Assembly (NCBI RefSeq): GCF_001610875.1
Contig: NZ_CP011272.1
Coordinates: forward strand, 5,251,988-5,315,987
Reading direction: 5' to 3'
Length of the DNA stretch: 64,000 nucleotides
Source of the DNA: Pirellula sp. SH-Sr6A
GTDB taxonomy: Bacteria; Planctomycetota; Planctomycetia; Pirellulales; Pirellulaceae
Made by a program: the position numbers and the translations under genes
Notes under the pieces: generated by a model
The model's database searches: none
Seen by the model: only the letters and a program-made list of their open reading frames with translations
What the model was told of the DNA's origin: nothing
In this document: piece by piece, positions 9,299 through 19,547 of the stretch
How positions within the stretch are numbered: the first letter of the stretch is position 1
Layout: every line of letters begins with the position of its first letter

Positions 9299-10627
9299 AT
9301 GGATCTATTTGAAGCATCGGAAAAAAAGAATCGAGAGCGATCGCAGCCTCTGGCTGCGCGCATGCGGCCTCGCACGCTGAACGAGTTCGTCGGGCAGTCT
9401 CATCTGCTCGCGCCCGGTAAGCTTTTACGACGATTGATTCAAGCGGATCGACTTCAGTCGATCCTCCTCTATGGACCCCCTGGCACTGGGAAGACAACTC
9501 TCGCTCACTTGCTCGCCAATGAAACGCAAGGAGCCTTTCGGCAGTTGAACGCGGTCACGAGCGGTATTAAAGAGCTGAGAGAGTCGCTGGAATGGGCACG
9601 CGATGAAGTCTCCGCGACTGGAAAGCGACCGATTCTTTTCATCGATGAAATCCATCGTTTCAATCGCACCCAACAAGACGCGTTGCTCCCCGATGTCGAG
9701 CAAGGCATCGTGACCCTGGTGGGAGCGACCACCAGCAACCCGTTCTTTGCCGTCAATGGCGCGTTGCTCAGTCGGTCGCAAGTATTCGAATTGCACCCGC
9801 TGAACGATCAAGACTTGATTCAACTTCTCCGACGCGCGATCGAAGATACCGCTCGTGGATTGGGAATGTACCGACCCCATGTCGACGACGATGCGTTGGA
9901 ATACTGCGCTCGTATCTCGGAAGGGGATGCCCGACGCGCGCTCGGTGCGCTAGAGCTGGCCGTCCTCTCCTCGACACAGGACCCCATCCGGGTCGATCAA
10001 GACGCGATGCGCGAGAGCATGCAGAAAAAGATTCTGCAGTTCGACCCCACCGGGGACCAACACTATGACCAAGCTAGCGCGTTAATCAAGAGCATTCGAG
10101 GGAGCGACATCAATGCCGCACTCTACTGGCTCGCACGTAGCCTAGAATCCGGGGAGGAAGTTCGCTTCCTCACCAGGCGCCTTGTCATTCTAGCCAGCGA
10201 AGATGTGGGTAACGCGGATCCCCAAGCTCTTTGTCTCGCGGTCGCAGCCATGCAAGCTTGCGAGTTTATCGGGCTTCCCGAATGCCAACTGACTCTTTCT
10301 CAACTCGTGATTTATCTAGCGGCTGCACCGAAGAGCAATTCGGCGACGGCTGCCATCGGCGCTGCCCGCAAAGAGGTTCGCGAAGGTTCGCTCATTCCGG
10401 TGCCTAGGCACTTGCGAGACGGTCACTATGGAGGTGCCGAGAAGTTGGGGAATGCCGTCGGATACCACTATACTCACGATTCCCCGCAGGGCGTGGCAGC
10501 GCAGGAGTACCTTGGGGTAGATCGAGAGTTCTACAAACCGGTGCGCCGAGGATACGAAGCGGAGTTGGCGGACCGTTGGGATGCCATTCAGCAGATACTC
10601 AATCCGAAAGACTGCACCGAAAAGTGA
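9299..10627 (+). CDS. rarA: Replication-associated recombination protein A (AAA+ ATPase, MgsA/RarA)
   Basis: Clamp-loader-like AAA+ ATPase that acts at stalled replication forks. The 442-aa length is normal. The N-terminal segment AARMRPRTLNEFVGQSHLL is diagnostic. Walker A is GPPGTGKTT (about residues 59-67) and Walker B is LFIDEIHRFN (about 113-122). Sensor region ATTSNPFF and the C-terminal oligomerisation domain (GSDINAALYWLARSLESGE) are present. It begins 100 bases after the DoxX gene and may have its own promoter. Confidence 0.97.
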   Translation: MDLFEASEKKNRERSQPLAARMRPRTLNEFVGQSHLLAPGKLLRRLIQADRLQSILLYGPPGTGKTTLAHLLANETQGAFRQLNAVTSGIKELRESLEWARDEVSATGKRPILFIDEIHRFNRTQQDALLPDVEQGIVTLVGATTSNPFFAVNGALLSRSQVFELHPLNDQDLIQLLRRAIEDTARGLGMYRPHVDDDALEYCARISEGDARRALGALELAVLSSTQDPIRVDQDAMRESMQKKILQFDPTGDQHYDQASALIKSIRGSDINAALYWLARSLESGEEVRFLTRRLVILASEDVGNADPQALCLAVAAMQACEFIGLPECQLTLSQLVIYLAAAPKSNSATAAIGAARKEVREGSLIPVPRHLRDGHYGGAEKLGNAVGYHYTHDSPQGVAAQEYLGVDREFYKPVRRGYEAELADRWDAIQQILNPKDCTEK

Positions 10628-10970
10628 AAATCCGATGCTATCATGCGTCGGTAACTCGGTGAGTCCCGGCACTCCCATACTTCCTCTTGCTCTTGCTCAA
10701 GGCAGCAAACGCCAATTGCTTGTTTGCCCCTGATCGACTTCACTCCATCGGCTCGCGATCGATGGCTGCTTGCTGTGCAATCGATTTTAAGATCAACCAG
10801 ACGGTGAGCACGATTACGATTGCGAGCACCGCGAAACTAAGCATGAAGAAATACCAGAGCAACGCTATGCAGAGGACGAACTCGATCGGCCGTGATGGAC
10901 CTGCGTTGACTCAAATCCACGGACTCTTTACCGGGGACGCTGTCGGACCGGACTTCGTTCTAGTTCAAAC
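10628..10970. other. Intergenic region between rarA and atpC
   Basis: This 343-base gap separates convergent rarA and the ATP synthase operon. I see no tRNA and no classical terminator. The only coding-like signal is a short hydrophobic reading frame on the minus strand (10740-10844, listed separately). A plus-strand frame across 10687-11004 has no sensible composition. Confidence 0.6.
10740..10844 (-). CDS. Possible small single-TM protein downstream of atpC
   Basis: A short minus-strand frame reads MLSFAVLAIVIVLTVWLILK and then a polar tail (SIAQQAAIDREPME), the layout of a single-pass membrane peptide of 34 aa from ATG 10844. The hydrophobic character continues upstream in frame (PIEFVLCIALLWYFF) with a TTG at 10862, but the frame closes at a TGA before any convincing start. 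It could be a real small membrane protein transcribed behind the ATP synthase genes, a decayed gene, or chance. Confidence 0.3.
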   Translation of the reverse strand: MLSFAVLAIVIVLTVWLILKSIAQQAAIDREPME

Positions 10971-11366
10971 TTACTTTGCGAGACGGGACTTCGCGCGGGT
11001 TTGAGCGATGGTTCGCTCTCGCAGGGAAATGGCTTCCGGCGATGTCGCTTTCATCGCCGTCGCTTTGGCCAAATCCTCTTCCGCTTGCTTTTTGTCGATC
11101 TGTTCACGTTTGAGCAGTCTGTCGGTGAGCACATAAACCGCTTCGCGGGTCACTTGGACAAACCCACCGTCGACGAACCATTCCGTGGACGTCGACCCGT
11201 TTCGCAGCTTGAGCAGGCCGAATCCCAGACGACCCACCATAGGGGCGCGACCGGGGAGGATCCCGGCCTCCCCATCATAGAGCGGTAACGTGAGTGCGTC
11301 GCATGTCGTATCGAGCTCGGTTTTTTCCGGTGTTACCACTACGCAACGAACTTGTGTCTCGGCCAT
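10971..11366 (-). CDS. atpC: F1Fo ATP synthase subunit epsilon
   Basis: Central-stalk subunit of F1 that couples rotation and can inhibit ATP hydrolysis. The 131-aa product has the N-terminal beta-sandwich (CVVVTPEKTELDTTCDALTLP, GEAGILPGRAPM) and a C-terminal helical hairpin rich in Ala, Lys and Arg. It is the last recognised gene of the atp operon, 42 bases after atpD. Confidence 0.97.
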   Translation of the reverse strand: MAETQVRCVVVTPEKTELDTTCDALTLPLYDGEAGILPGRAPMVGRLGFGLLKLRNGSTSTEWFVDGGFVQVTREAVYVLTDRLLKREQIDKKQAEEDLAKATAMKATSPEAISLRERTIAQTRAKSRLAK

Positions 11367-11408
11367 GGTCGGTCAACGATTTCAAAAGGAACGGAAACGG
11401 AGTGGAAT

Positions 11409-12866
<1,458 letters not shown>

Positions 12867-12964
12867 TTATCTCGACTTCGTACGATCCGAAAGTTGTGGT
12901 TTTGTTGGCGGGTCGCTCTCTAAAGAGCAATCCCATTGAACTTGAAAACGGGTGCCGACTATCG

Positions 12965-13882
12965 CTAGCCGAGGGCCTCGACCCCACCGATGATTTCCAT
13001 GATCTCGCCGGTGATCTTGCTTTGGCGAGCGCGGTTGTAAGTACGGGAAAGGGACTTGATCAGATCCCCTGCATTTTCGGTCGCGCTCTTCATCGCGACC
13101 ATCCGAGCGATTTGCTCGCTGACTGCCGCATCCAAAAAGCACTTGAACAATCGTGCTCGGAAGCTGGCAGGAACGACCTCTTCCAAGATCGCACCGGCAT
13201 CCGGCAGGAATTCGTAGTCGTCGCGAATGGAACCCTTGGAGGGATCGGAAAGGTTCGACTCCGTCGCCGCTTTGCCAGCAGGCTGCACGGCCAAGTCAAA
13301 ACCTCCGAACGGGAGCAAGGTTTCCACCACGGCAATCTGTTTGGAACTGCTGATGAACTTGGTGTAAGCCACATCGACGCGATCGACTTTGCCGGTGATG
13401 TAACGCGCGATCAGTTCATCCGCGATACGACCAACTGCATCAAACGCGGGCTGGTCTTCGAAGTCCGTGTACATCTTTTCGATGGGCACCCCAGCGAACT
13501 TCAGCGCTGCGATCCCTCGCTTTCCACTGACGCTTAGCTCTCCGCTTTCGGCCATCGCTTTGATTTCGGCCCGTCGCGCCACAGCCGCCTTCACAACGTT
13601 TCCGTTGTAGCCGCCGCAAAGACCGCGGTTCGCGGTCAGCACGAGCATGTCGATCGACTTGATCTCATCTCGCTGATTGAGGAGCGGATGGGTTACGTCC
13701 GTTCCACTCTTCGCGAGATCTTGAACGATCTGCGTGATCCGCTTGGTGTAGTCCGTCGCTGCCGCTGCACGGTCCATCGCTTTTTTGAAGCGGGCCGTTG
13801 CGATGAGCTCCATCGTTCGCGTGATCTTGCGAATGTTTTTGACCGACTTGCGTCGTTTATCGAGCTGACGAATATTCGCCAT
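12965..13882 (-). CDS. atpG: F1Fo ATP synthase subunit gamma
   Basis: Rotor shaft of F1. The 305-aa protein begins with the conserved ANIRQLDKRRKSVKNIRKIT and ends with ATENAGDLIKSLSRTYNRARQ and TGEIMEIIGG, both strongly conserved in gamma. The central region has NRGLCGGYN. It follows atpA by 24 bases and precedes atpD by about 100 bases. Confidence 0.99.
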   Translation of the reverse strand: MANIRQLDKRRKSVKNIRKITRTMELIATARFKKAMDRAAAATDYTKRITQIVQDLAKSGTDVTHPLLNQRDEIKSIDMLVLTANRGLCGGYNGNVVKAAVARRAEIKAMAESGELSVSGKRGIAALKFAGVPIEKMYTDFEDQPAFDAVGRIADELIARYITGKVDRVDVAYTKFISSSKQIAVVETLLPFGGFDLAVQPAGKAATESNLSDPSKGSIRDDYEFLPDAGAILEEVVPASFRARLFKCFLDAAVSEQIARMVAMKSATENAGDLIKSLSRTYNRARQSKITGEIMEIIGGVEALG

Positions 13883-13906
13883 GGCTAAACAACCTTTCGG
13901 CTATGG

Positions 13907-15412
13907 TTACTTGAACGACGCTTTGAATGAAGCGATGGCCGACTTGATCATCTCTTCGATTTCCGTGGTGAGATCCGCAACATCGCGAATCTTGGTCAAC
14001 AACTCTGGCTTGCGATCGCGAACGTAGGTGAGCAATCCAACTTCGAAATCGCGTACCTTGGTCACAGGAATGTCGTCCAAGTGACCGCGAGTACCCGCGT
14101 AAATACTGATGATTTGCTCTGCAATGTCCATCGGTTGGTATTGCGACTGCTTCAGCAACTCCACCATCCGGTAGCCACGGTCCAGCTTGGCCTGCGTGGC
14201 TGGATCAAGCTCCGTACCCAACTGAGCGAAAGCTTCCAATTCACGGAAGGCGGCCAAGTCAAGACGCAAACCACCCGCAACCTTTTTCATCGCCTTGATC
14301 TGCGCGTTACCACCTACGCGAGAAACCGAGATCCCCACGTTCATCGCCGGACGAATACCCGCGAAGAACAAGTCCGGTTGCAAGTAAATCTGTCCATCAG
14401 TGATCGAGATCACATTCGTGGGGATGTAAGCCGACACTTCCCCTTCCAGGGTTTCGATGATCGGAAGACTCGTGAGCGAGCCTCCACCCAGCTCCTTGGA
14501 AAGCTTTGCGGAACGCTCCAAAAGGCGGCTGTGGCAGTAGAAAACGTCCCCGGGGAACGCTTCCCGTCCTGGTGGACGACGCATCAACAAACTCAATTGT
14601 CGATAGGCAACCGCTTGCTTGCTCAAGTCATCGTAGACGATCAAGGCATGTCCGCCATTGAACATGAAGTGCTCAGCCATCGCCGTTCCAGCGTAAGGTG
14701 CAACATATTGCAACGGTGCGGGAGCCGATGCGCCGGATACGATGACCGTCGTGTAGTCCATCGCGCCGGCTTTGGTCAACGCGTCGATGACCAGAGCGAC
14801 CGACGAGTCCTTTTGGCCGATCGCGACATAGAAGCACTTTACGCCCTTGCCTTTTTGGTTGATGATCGCGTCGATCGCGACAGCGGTCTTACCCGTTTTG
14901 CGGTCACCGATGATCAGTTCCCGTTGACCTCGTCCAATCGGGGTCATCGCGTCAATCGCTTTGATCCCGGTTTGCATGGGCTCGTGAACGGGTTGACGCT
15001 CCGCAACACCGGTCGCAATGATTTCCACGGGGCGGGTGACCGTTGCATTCACTGGGCCTTTTCCATCCAGTGGGTTGCCCAACGGATCGAGCACCCGTCC
15101 GATGACTGCGTCACCGGCAGGAACCGAAAGGAGGGTTCCAAGAGCTTTGACCTCATCCCCTTCATGGATGTTGAGGTAATCGCCGAGGATGATCACCCCA
15201 ACGCTCTGCTCTTCCAGGTTGAACGCAAGACCGATTGCGCCGTTCGGGAATTCCACCATCTCACCGGACATGACGTTCGAAAGACCGTATACCCGAGCGA
15301 TACCGTCGCCGACCTCCAGCACAGTACCTACTTCTCGGACATCGACTTGGCTGCCGAACGTCTCAATTTCTTTTTGAATGACGGCTGCAATTTCATCCGA
15401 GTTGAACTTCAT
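13907..15412 (-). CDS. atpA: F1Fo ATP synthase subunit alpha
   Basis: Non-catalytic nucleotide-binding subunit of F1. The 501-aa product has Walker [10 protein letters not shown] near residue 169, the alpha signature [20 protein letters not shown] and [13 protein letters not shown]-terminal [10 protein letters not shown] is typical. A good Shine-Dalgarno (AGAGG, spacing about 8) precedes ATG 15412. A hairpin (15430-15446) lies directly upstream of that site, within a 153-base gap after atpH that is long for this operon. Confidence 0.99.
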   Translation of the reverse strand: MKFNSDEIAAVIQKEIETFGSQVDVREVGTVLEVGDGIARVYGLSNVMSGEMVEFPNGAIGLAFNLEEQSVGVIILGDYLNIHEGDEVKALGTLLSVPAGDAVIGRVLDPLGNPLDGKGPVNATVTRPVEIIATGVAERQPVHEPMQTGIKAIDAMTPIGRGQRELIIGDRKTGKTAVAIDAIINQKGKGVKCFYVAIGQKDSSVALVIDALTKAGAMDYTTVIVSGASAPAPLQYVAPYAGTAMAEHFMFNGGHALIVYDDLSKQAVAYRQLSLLMRRPPGREAFPGDVFYCHSRLLERSAKLSKELGGGSLTSLPIIETLEGEVSAYIPTNVISITDGQIYLQPDLFFAGIRPAMNVGISVSRVGGNAQIKAMKKVAGGLRLDLAAFRELEAFAQLGTELDPATQAKLDRGYRMVELLKQSQYQPMDIAEQIISIYAGTRGHLDDIPVTKVRDFEVGLLTYVRDRKPELLTKIRDVADLTTEIEEMIKSAIASFKASFK

Positions 15413-15429
15413 GAGTCAAACCTCTTTTA

Positions 15430-15446
15430 GCGTTCCGAAAGAACGC
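15430..15446 (-). promoter_or_regulatory. Small hairpin upstream of the atpA ribosome-binding site
   Basis: GCGTTC and GAACGC form a 6-bp perfect stem with a 5-base loop, ending a few bases before the AGAGG site of atpA. It could influence mRNA processing or translation of the F1 subunits. It lacks a T-run long enough to be a strong terminator. Confidence 0.35.
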
Positions 15447-15565
15447 GAGTACATCTGTGGGAACGATTGTGTATTTGTAAATGTGTTCGAAATCGAACGG
15501 GGCGATAGTCCACCGGCAGGCGAACTGTGACTAATTGGTACTCGTGACCAGCACGAAAACCGGTA

Positions 15566-16189
15566 CTAGCTCGCTAATTCGGCGGATGCGGCGCGAACCG
15601 CTGCCTCTGCTTTGGCTCCCGCCTCGCGGCGCAGTGCCTTTAACTGGCCATCGACGCTGCCGTCGTAAACGGTATCGCCGATTCGGACAACCAATCCTCC
15701 CAAAATCGATGGATCGACTTTGGTGAGGAGGCGGATGTCCTTGTTGAATGTGCTCTTCAGTTTGTTTTGCAAAGCTGATTTAGAGGGTTCGCTCATCTCA
15801 GCCGACGTGGTGACATGGACTCGTAATCGTCCTGCCCATTCATCTCGCAAAGCAATCGCTGCAGATGCGATCGGTCGCAAGTGCTGCAGTCGATTGCGTC
15901 GACAAACCACCTTCACGAAGTTTAAAACGATCGCATCCATCGACTTTCCGAAGACGCGATCGATCATGCCGATCTTGTCTTCGATCGCTGTCTTAGGATT
16001 CGCAAGAACCATTTCGAATTTCTGATTCTTGTCGAGAACGTCCGTCACGAACGATTCCAACTGGTCGACCACCAAATCCACCTTGTTCGCCGAAGCAGCC
16101 GACTGAAGCAGCGCTTTGGCGTACACCTCCCCAACGTGCTGCCCTTCGCTGTCGAAGACCGTGGCAATCTGGTTCACTTGCTCTGACAT
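15566..16189 (-). CDS. atpH: F1Fo ATP synthase subunit delta
   Basis: Peripheral-stalk subunit connecting F1 to subunit b. The 207-aa protein has the OSCP/delta layout: an N-terminal helical domain (GEVYAKALLQSAASA) and a C-terminal region with LTKVDPSILGGLVVRIGDTV, the most conserved delta motif. It sits between atpF and atpA as expected. Confidence 0.97.
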   Translation of the reverse strand: MSEQVNQIATVFDSEGQHVGEVYAKALLQSAASANKVDLVVDQLESFVTDVLDKNQKFEMVLANPKTAIEDKIGMIDRVFGKSMDAIVLNFVKVVCRRNRLQHLRPIASAAIALRDEWAGRLRVHVTTSAEMSEPSKSALQNKLKSTFNKDIRLLTKVDPSILGGLVVRIGDTVYDGSVDGQLKALRREAGAKAEAAVRAASAELAS

Positions 16190-16246
16190 GTGTTAACCAA
16201 TAAACCGTTGGAGGGAATGTGTTGAACGAGGAGGAATGGAACGCAA

Positions 16247-16870
16247 CTAATTTTTGCTGGGAAGGTTTGTGATCGCTTCTGCAATCAGCTTTTGATGATC
16301 TTCCGCTTTGAGCTCTCGACCGACGAAGCGGCGGGCCAGGGCAAAGGCCATGTCCGTGCTCTTGGTCGTCAAATCGGAAAGAGCCGCTAGTTTGGCGGAC
16401 TCGATCTCGGCCAAAGCACGATCGCGTGAACGAGCCGCTTCCGCTTGTGCCTCGGTTCGGATCCGCTCACCCACTTGTTCCGCATCCTTGCGAGCTTGGG
16501 TGACCATCTCCTGAGCTTGAACGGCAGCTTCAGCAAGCTTCGCTTCGTATTCCTTTAGCTTGGTAGCAGCTGTTTCTGCCGCTAGCTTTGCTTCGGTGAT
16601 CTGCGATGCAATCGCCGCCTCTCGCTTGGCTAACCCCTGCGAAATGGGCTTCCAAGCCAACCCGTAGAGGAGAGCAAACAGCAGCAAAAACACTACTGCC
16701 GAAAACAATGCCTTGTCCGACTTGAGCTCGAGCAAATTGTTCATATCGGCTGAAGCGTGGCCATGAGTTAAATCCTCATGCCCTTCACCCGATGCGAATG
16801 CAACACCACCGAACGTGGCAACGATTGCAATGAGCAATCCGCACAAGAAAACTGGAAGCTGGCGAACCAT
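16247..16870 (-). CDS. atpF: F1Fo ATP synthase subunit b
   Basis: Peripheral-stalk subunit of 207 aa. Unlike the short E. coli b it starts with a signal-like hydrophobic segment (VFLCGLLIAIVATFGGVAFA) and a His-rich stretch, then the membrane anchor (ALFSAVVFLLLFALLYGLAW, about residues 52-72). A long charged Ala-rich coiled coil follows. A cleaved or second N-terminal span is known from other planctomycete and deep-branching b subunits. ATG 16870 (MVRQLP) was preferred to an ATG six codons upstream. Confidence 0.95.
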   Translation of the reverse strand: MVRQLPVFLCGLLIAIVATFGGVAFASGEGHEDLTHGHASADMNNLLELKSDKALFSAVVFLLLFALLYGLAWKPISQGLAKREAAIASQITEAKLAAETAATKLKEYEAKLAEAAVQAQEMVTQARKDAEQVGERIRTEAQAEAARSRDRALAEIESAKLAALSDLTTKSTDMAFALARRFVGRELKAEDHQKLIAEAITNLPSKN

Positions 16871-16940
16871 GGTCGGCCCTAAACACAAAGTTGAAGACGA
16901 TTCAAAAACGGCTGCGACCCTCTCGGATCGGCAAACGACA

Positions 16941-17297
<357 letters not shown>

Positions 17298-17322
17298 TCA
17301 CCAACGAGCCAAAGATGGATTC

Positions 17323-18654
17323 TTAGTGGTGGTGCATCGCGCTTCCTACGAAGAGCGCTGCGAGGAACGTGAAAACATAAGCCTGCAAGAACGCGACGAA
17401 TAACTCCATCACACTCAACAGCGTCGTTCCCAAAACCGAGATCCCCGCGACTCCCATCCAAGCAGGAGTGCTAAGAGAAGAAGCGACCGGCAAACTGATA
17501 CCGATCCCCAAAATCCCCAACAGGACCAAGTGACCTGCACCCATGTTCATCAACAATCGCACCGCCAACACGCCGTGCTTGATAAACAAAGAAGCAAACT
17601 CGATGATCCAAATCAAAGGAACAATAAAGACTGCCAAGTAAATGGGAAGCCCCATGGAGGGACAAATGTTCTTGAGATAACCGACGACACCAAACGTTTT
17701 GATACCCATCGCTACACCGACGATAAAGACGATCAATGCTAACGCGAAGGTCGTACCAAACGAAGCGGTCGGAGCTCCAACCCAAGGAATCATCCCTGCC
17801 AAGTTGCAGCCAAGGATGAAGAAGAACAAAGACCAAAAGAACGGCATGAACTTGTCTGCATCGTGTTCGCCCATCGCTGGTACGACGACGTTGTTTCGAA
17901 CCGCTTGAACAAATCCCTCCAGCAAATTCCAAGCCTTGCCCTTCGGTGCATCCGTCGTCGAGACCCTCTTGGCGAGCCAGCGGAAGATGAGCAAGACGAC
18001 AATCGCCACCAAGACCTCGATGATCATGTAGCGACTGATACCGAACCCCGATTCCACCTCATATGCGTTTCGCAATTGAGCGAACGGTTGAGGGATCAAA
18101 ACCTTGCCATGAAGGCTCTGATTGTATTCGGCGATTTTTTCCGAAGACCAATCCTTGCCGGATCCCTCGGTGACGAACTTGGAAACCACTTCGTCCGAAT
18201 TGATCGAAGCCTTCAAGGCTCGCCATTTGGCAGCGGTCGCCTCATCGCTTTGGATATCGATGAACCATTCGATTTTTGGCTGTGGATTCTCGGCCAAATA
18301 AGCTTTGACGCCATCGACTGCGCTCGGAGCTTTGGTCTTTGCCCAATTCTTAGCTCGCGAGATAACGATGGCAGATTGTTTCTCTAGGTATGCATCCAAC
18401 GGCCAACTATGATTGCCCGCCGACTCGTGCTGCCAATGCTGCCAGTCTTCTTTGAGTGTAGTCAAATCTCCGTCGCTGACACCCATTTCCTTCAGGCCCG
18501 CGATGATCGTGTCGGCCTCTTCGGATTGAAATCCAGAGTCAAGCCTTACCATCCACTTGGGGAAGTCCGCGGCTTTCTCTCGCGAGCTGCGCCACATGAA
18601 CTTTGGCAACTCGAAATAGTATCCGTCTTTGATATGGAGGATATCGGAGGCCAT
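17323..18654 (-). CDS. atpB: F1Fo ATP synthase subunit a with long N-terminal extension
   Basis: Membrane subunit that forms the proton half-channels. The conserved part is residues about 200-443. It includes the essential Arg in HGVLAVRLLMNMGAGH and the last helix LFVAFLQAYVFTFLAALFVG. The protein is 443 aa, against roughly 230-300 for most bacteria. The extra ~190 N-terminal residues are soluble, rich in Trp, Lys and Glu, and precede the first clear span (IIEVLVAIVVLLIFRWL). The extension is continuous in frame with ATG 18654, so it is not a start-site artefact of the conserved core, though an internal start cannot be excluded. Confidence 0.97.
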   Translation of the reverse strand: MASDILHIKDGYYFELPKFMWRSSREKAADFPKWMVRLDSGFQSEEADTIIAGLKEMGVSDGDLTTLKEDWQHWQHESAGNHSWPLDAYLEKQSAIVISRAKNWAKTKAPSAVDGVKAYLAENPQPKIEWFIDIQSDEATAAKWRALKASINSDEVVSKFVTEGSGKDWSSEKIAEYNQSLHGKVLIPQPFAQLRNAYEVESGFGISRYMIIEVLVAIVVLLIFRWLAKRVSTTDAPKGKAWNLLEGFVQAVRNNVVVPAMGEHDADKFMPFFWSLFFFILGCNLAGMIPWVGAPTASFGTTFALALIVFIVGVAMGIKTFGVVGYLKNICPSMGLPIYLAVFIVPLIWIIEFASLFIKHGVLAVRLLMNMGAGHLVLLGILGIGISLPVASSLSTPAWMGVAGISVLGTTLLSVMELFVAFLQAYVFTFLAALFVGSAMHHH

Positions 18655-18669
18655 GCTTGGGAGGCGGGG

Positions 18670-19053
18670 TTAGATTCGGGAATGGGAACGACTAATTTGG
18701 AGGCAGGATTCTAATGCTAGAAAAGAAAAATAACAGCCCACCAAGGCGCTGGCGAAAAAATTGTGATTGTTCCATTTTGTCGCAGTAGCAAACGCGAGCG
18801 CCCCAAGAACAACCATCGTTCGAACCAGCGTGAAGAGCAAAACCGATGCAACCGGGTTCTTTCGTTCAAACGACTCGGTGTTAAGTATCCAACTAAAGAG
18901 ACTCGCTCCAACGCAAATAGCGACTCCTCCTAATCGAGCAGGAAGGGTTTCCCAGGGATCGCTCCCCGGCTGTCGATTCACCCGGTCGATCCCAATCGTC
19001 ACCGCTGTGCATGCCAACCCAAGAACGAAGATCCAATAAAGATCCCGCTTCAT
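18670..19053 (-). CDS. AtpI-like small membrane protein of the ATP synthase operon
   Basis: A 127-aa protein with four predicted spans: YWIFVLGLACTAVTIGI, LGGVAICVGASLFSWIL, SVLLFTLVRTMVVLGALAF and ALVGCYFSFLALE. Position and topology match the AtpI/AtpR group thought to help assemble the c-ring, but sequence identity is weak. Its ATG overlaps the stop of the upstream gene (ATGA), and it ends 15 bases before atpB, so it is translationally tied to the operon. Confidence 0.72.
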   Translation of the reverse strand: MKRDLYWIFVLGLACTAVTIGIDRVNRQPGSDPWETLPARLGGVAICVGASLFSWILNTESFERKNPVASVLLFTLVRTMVVLGALAFATATKWNNHNFFASALVGCYFSFLALESCLQISRSHSRI

Positions 19054-19340
19054 GACGGCTTTTGTTCTTTGCGTTCGAATTCGGCCGCTCGAACGACATA
19101 CATCATTCCGACGATCGCAATGGCTCCCCCGACCAAAAAACCCGTCAGGGTTAAAAATGTGGTCCCAAGCCATTTGTCGAGGTACGATCCGCCCACTCCC
19201 ACCAAAAGCATTAGCAACAAAACGGCCATCACGCGACTGAAGGCATTCAGGGCGATCGAGTTTTTGTTTCCGCGATTCCCGCTTTCACTGCCAGGTTCGC
19301 TCCCCTGGTTGGAATCGACGTTCGAAGGCTGGTGTGACAT
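19050..19340 (-). CDS. atpZ: AtpZ/AtpI family protein, first gene of the ATP synthase operon
   Basis: A 96-aa protein with a polar, Asn/Ser/Gly-rich N terminus and two spans (VMAVLLLMLLVGVGGSYLDK, then TGFLVGGAIAIVGMMYVV). The motif GVGGSYLDKWLGT and the GFLVGGAIAIVGMM helix are typical of the AtpZ/AtpI family, which is encoded at the head of many bacterial atp operons and is linked to c-ring assembly or Mg/Ca transport. ATG 19340 is preferred to an earlier in-frame start at 19442. Confidence 0.85.
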   Translation of the reverse strand: MSHQPSNVDSNQGSEPGSESGNRGNKNSIALNAFSRVMAVLLLMLLVGVGGSYLDKWLGTTFLTLTGFLVGGAIAIVGMMYVVRAAEFERKEQKPS

Positions 19341-19547
19341 ATTTGCACGATTGGTTCTGGAGGACGGCCCGGACAACCCGCGAAGCCGATCCAATCTGTT
19401 CGCGATGGCTTGAAAGGCTGGGCTAGCTAACTTTCCATCCAAACTCTAGAAATCCTAAGTCCGCTAAGCATACTAATTAAAGATGCAGGGACGGTCGAGT
19501 GACCTCCGCTTTTGCCCGATTTATTGAACACGCTGGGAGCAGCTACC

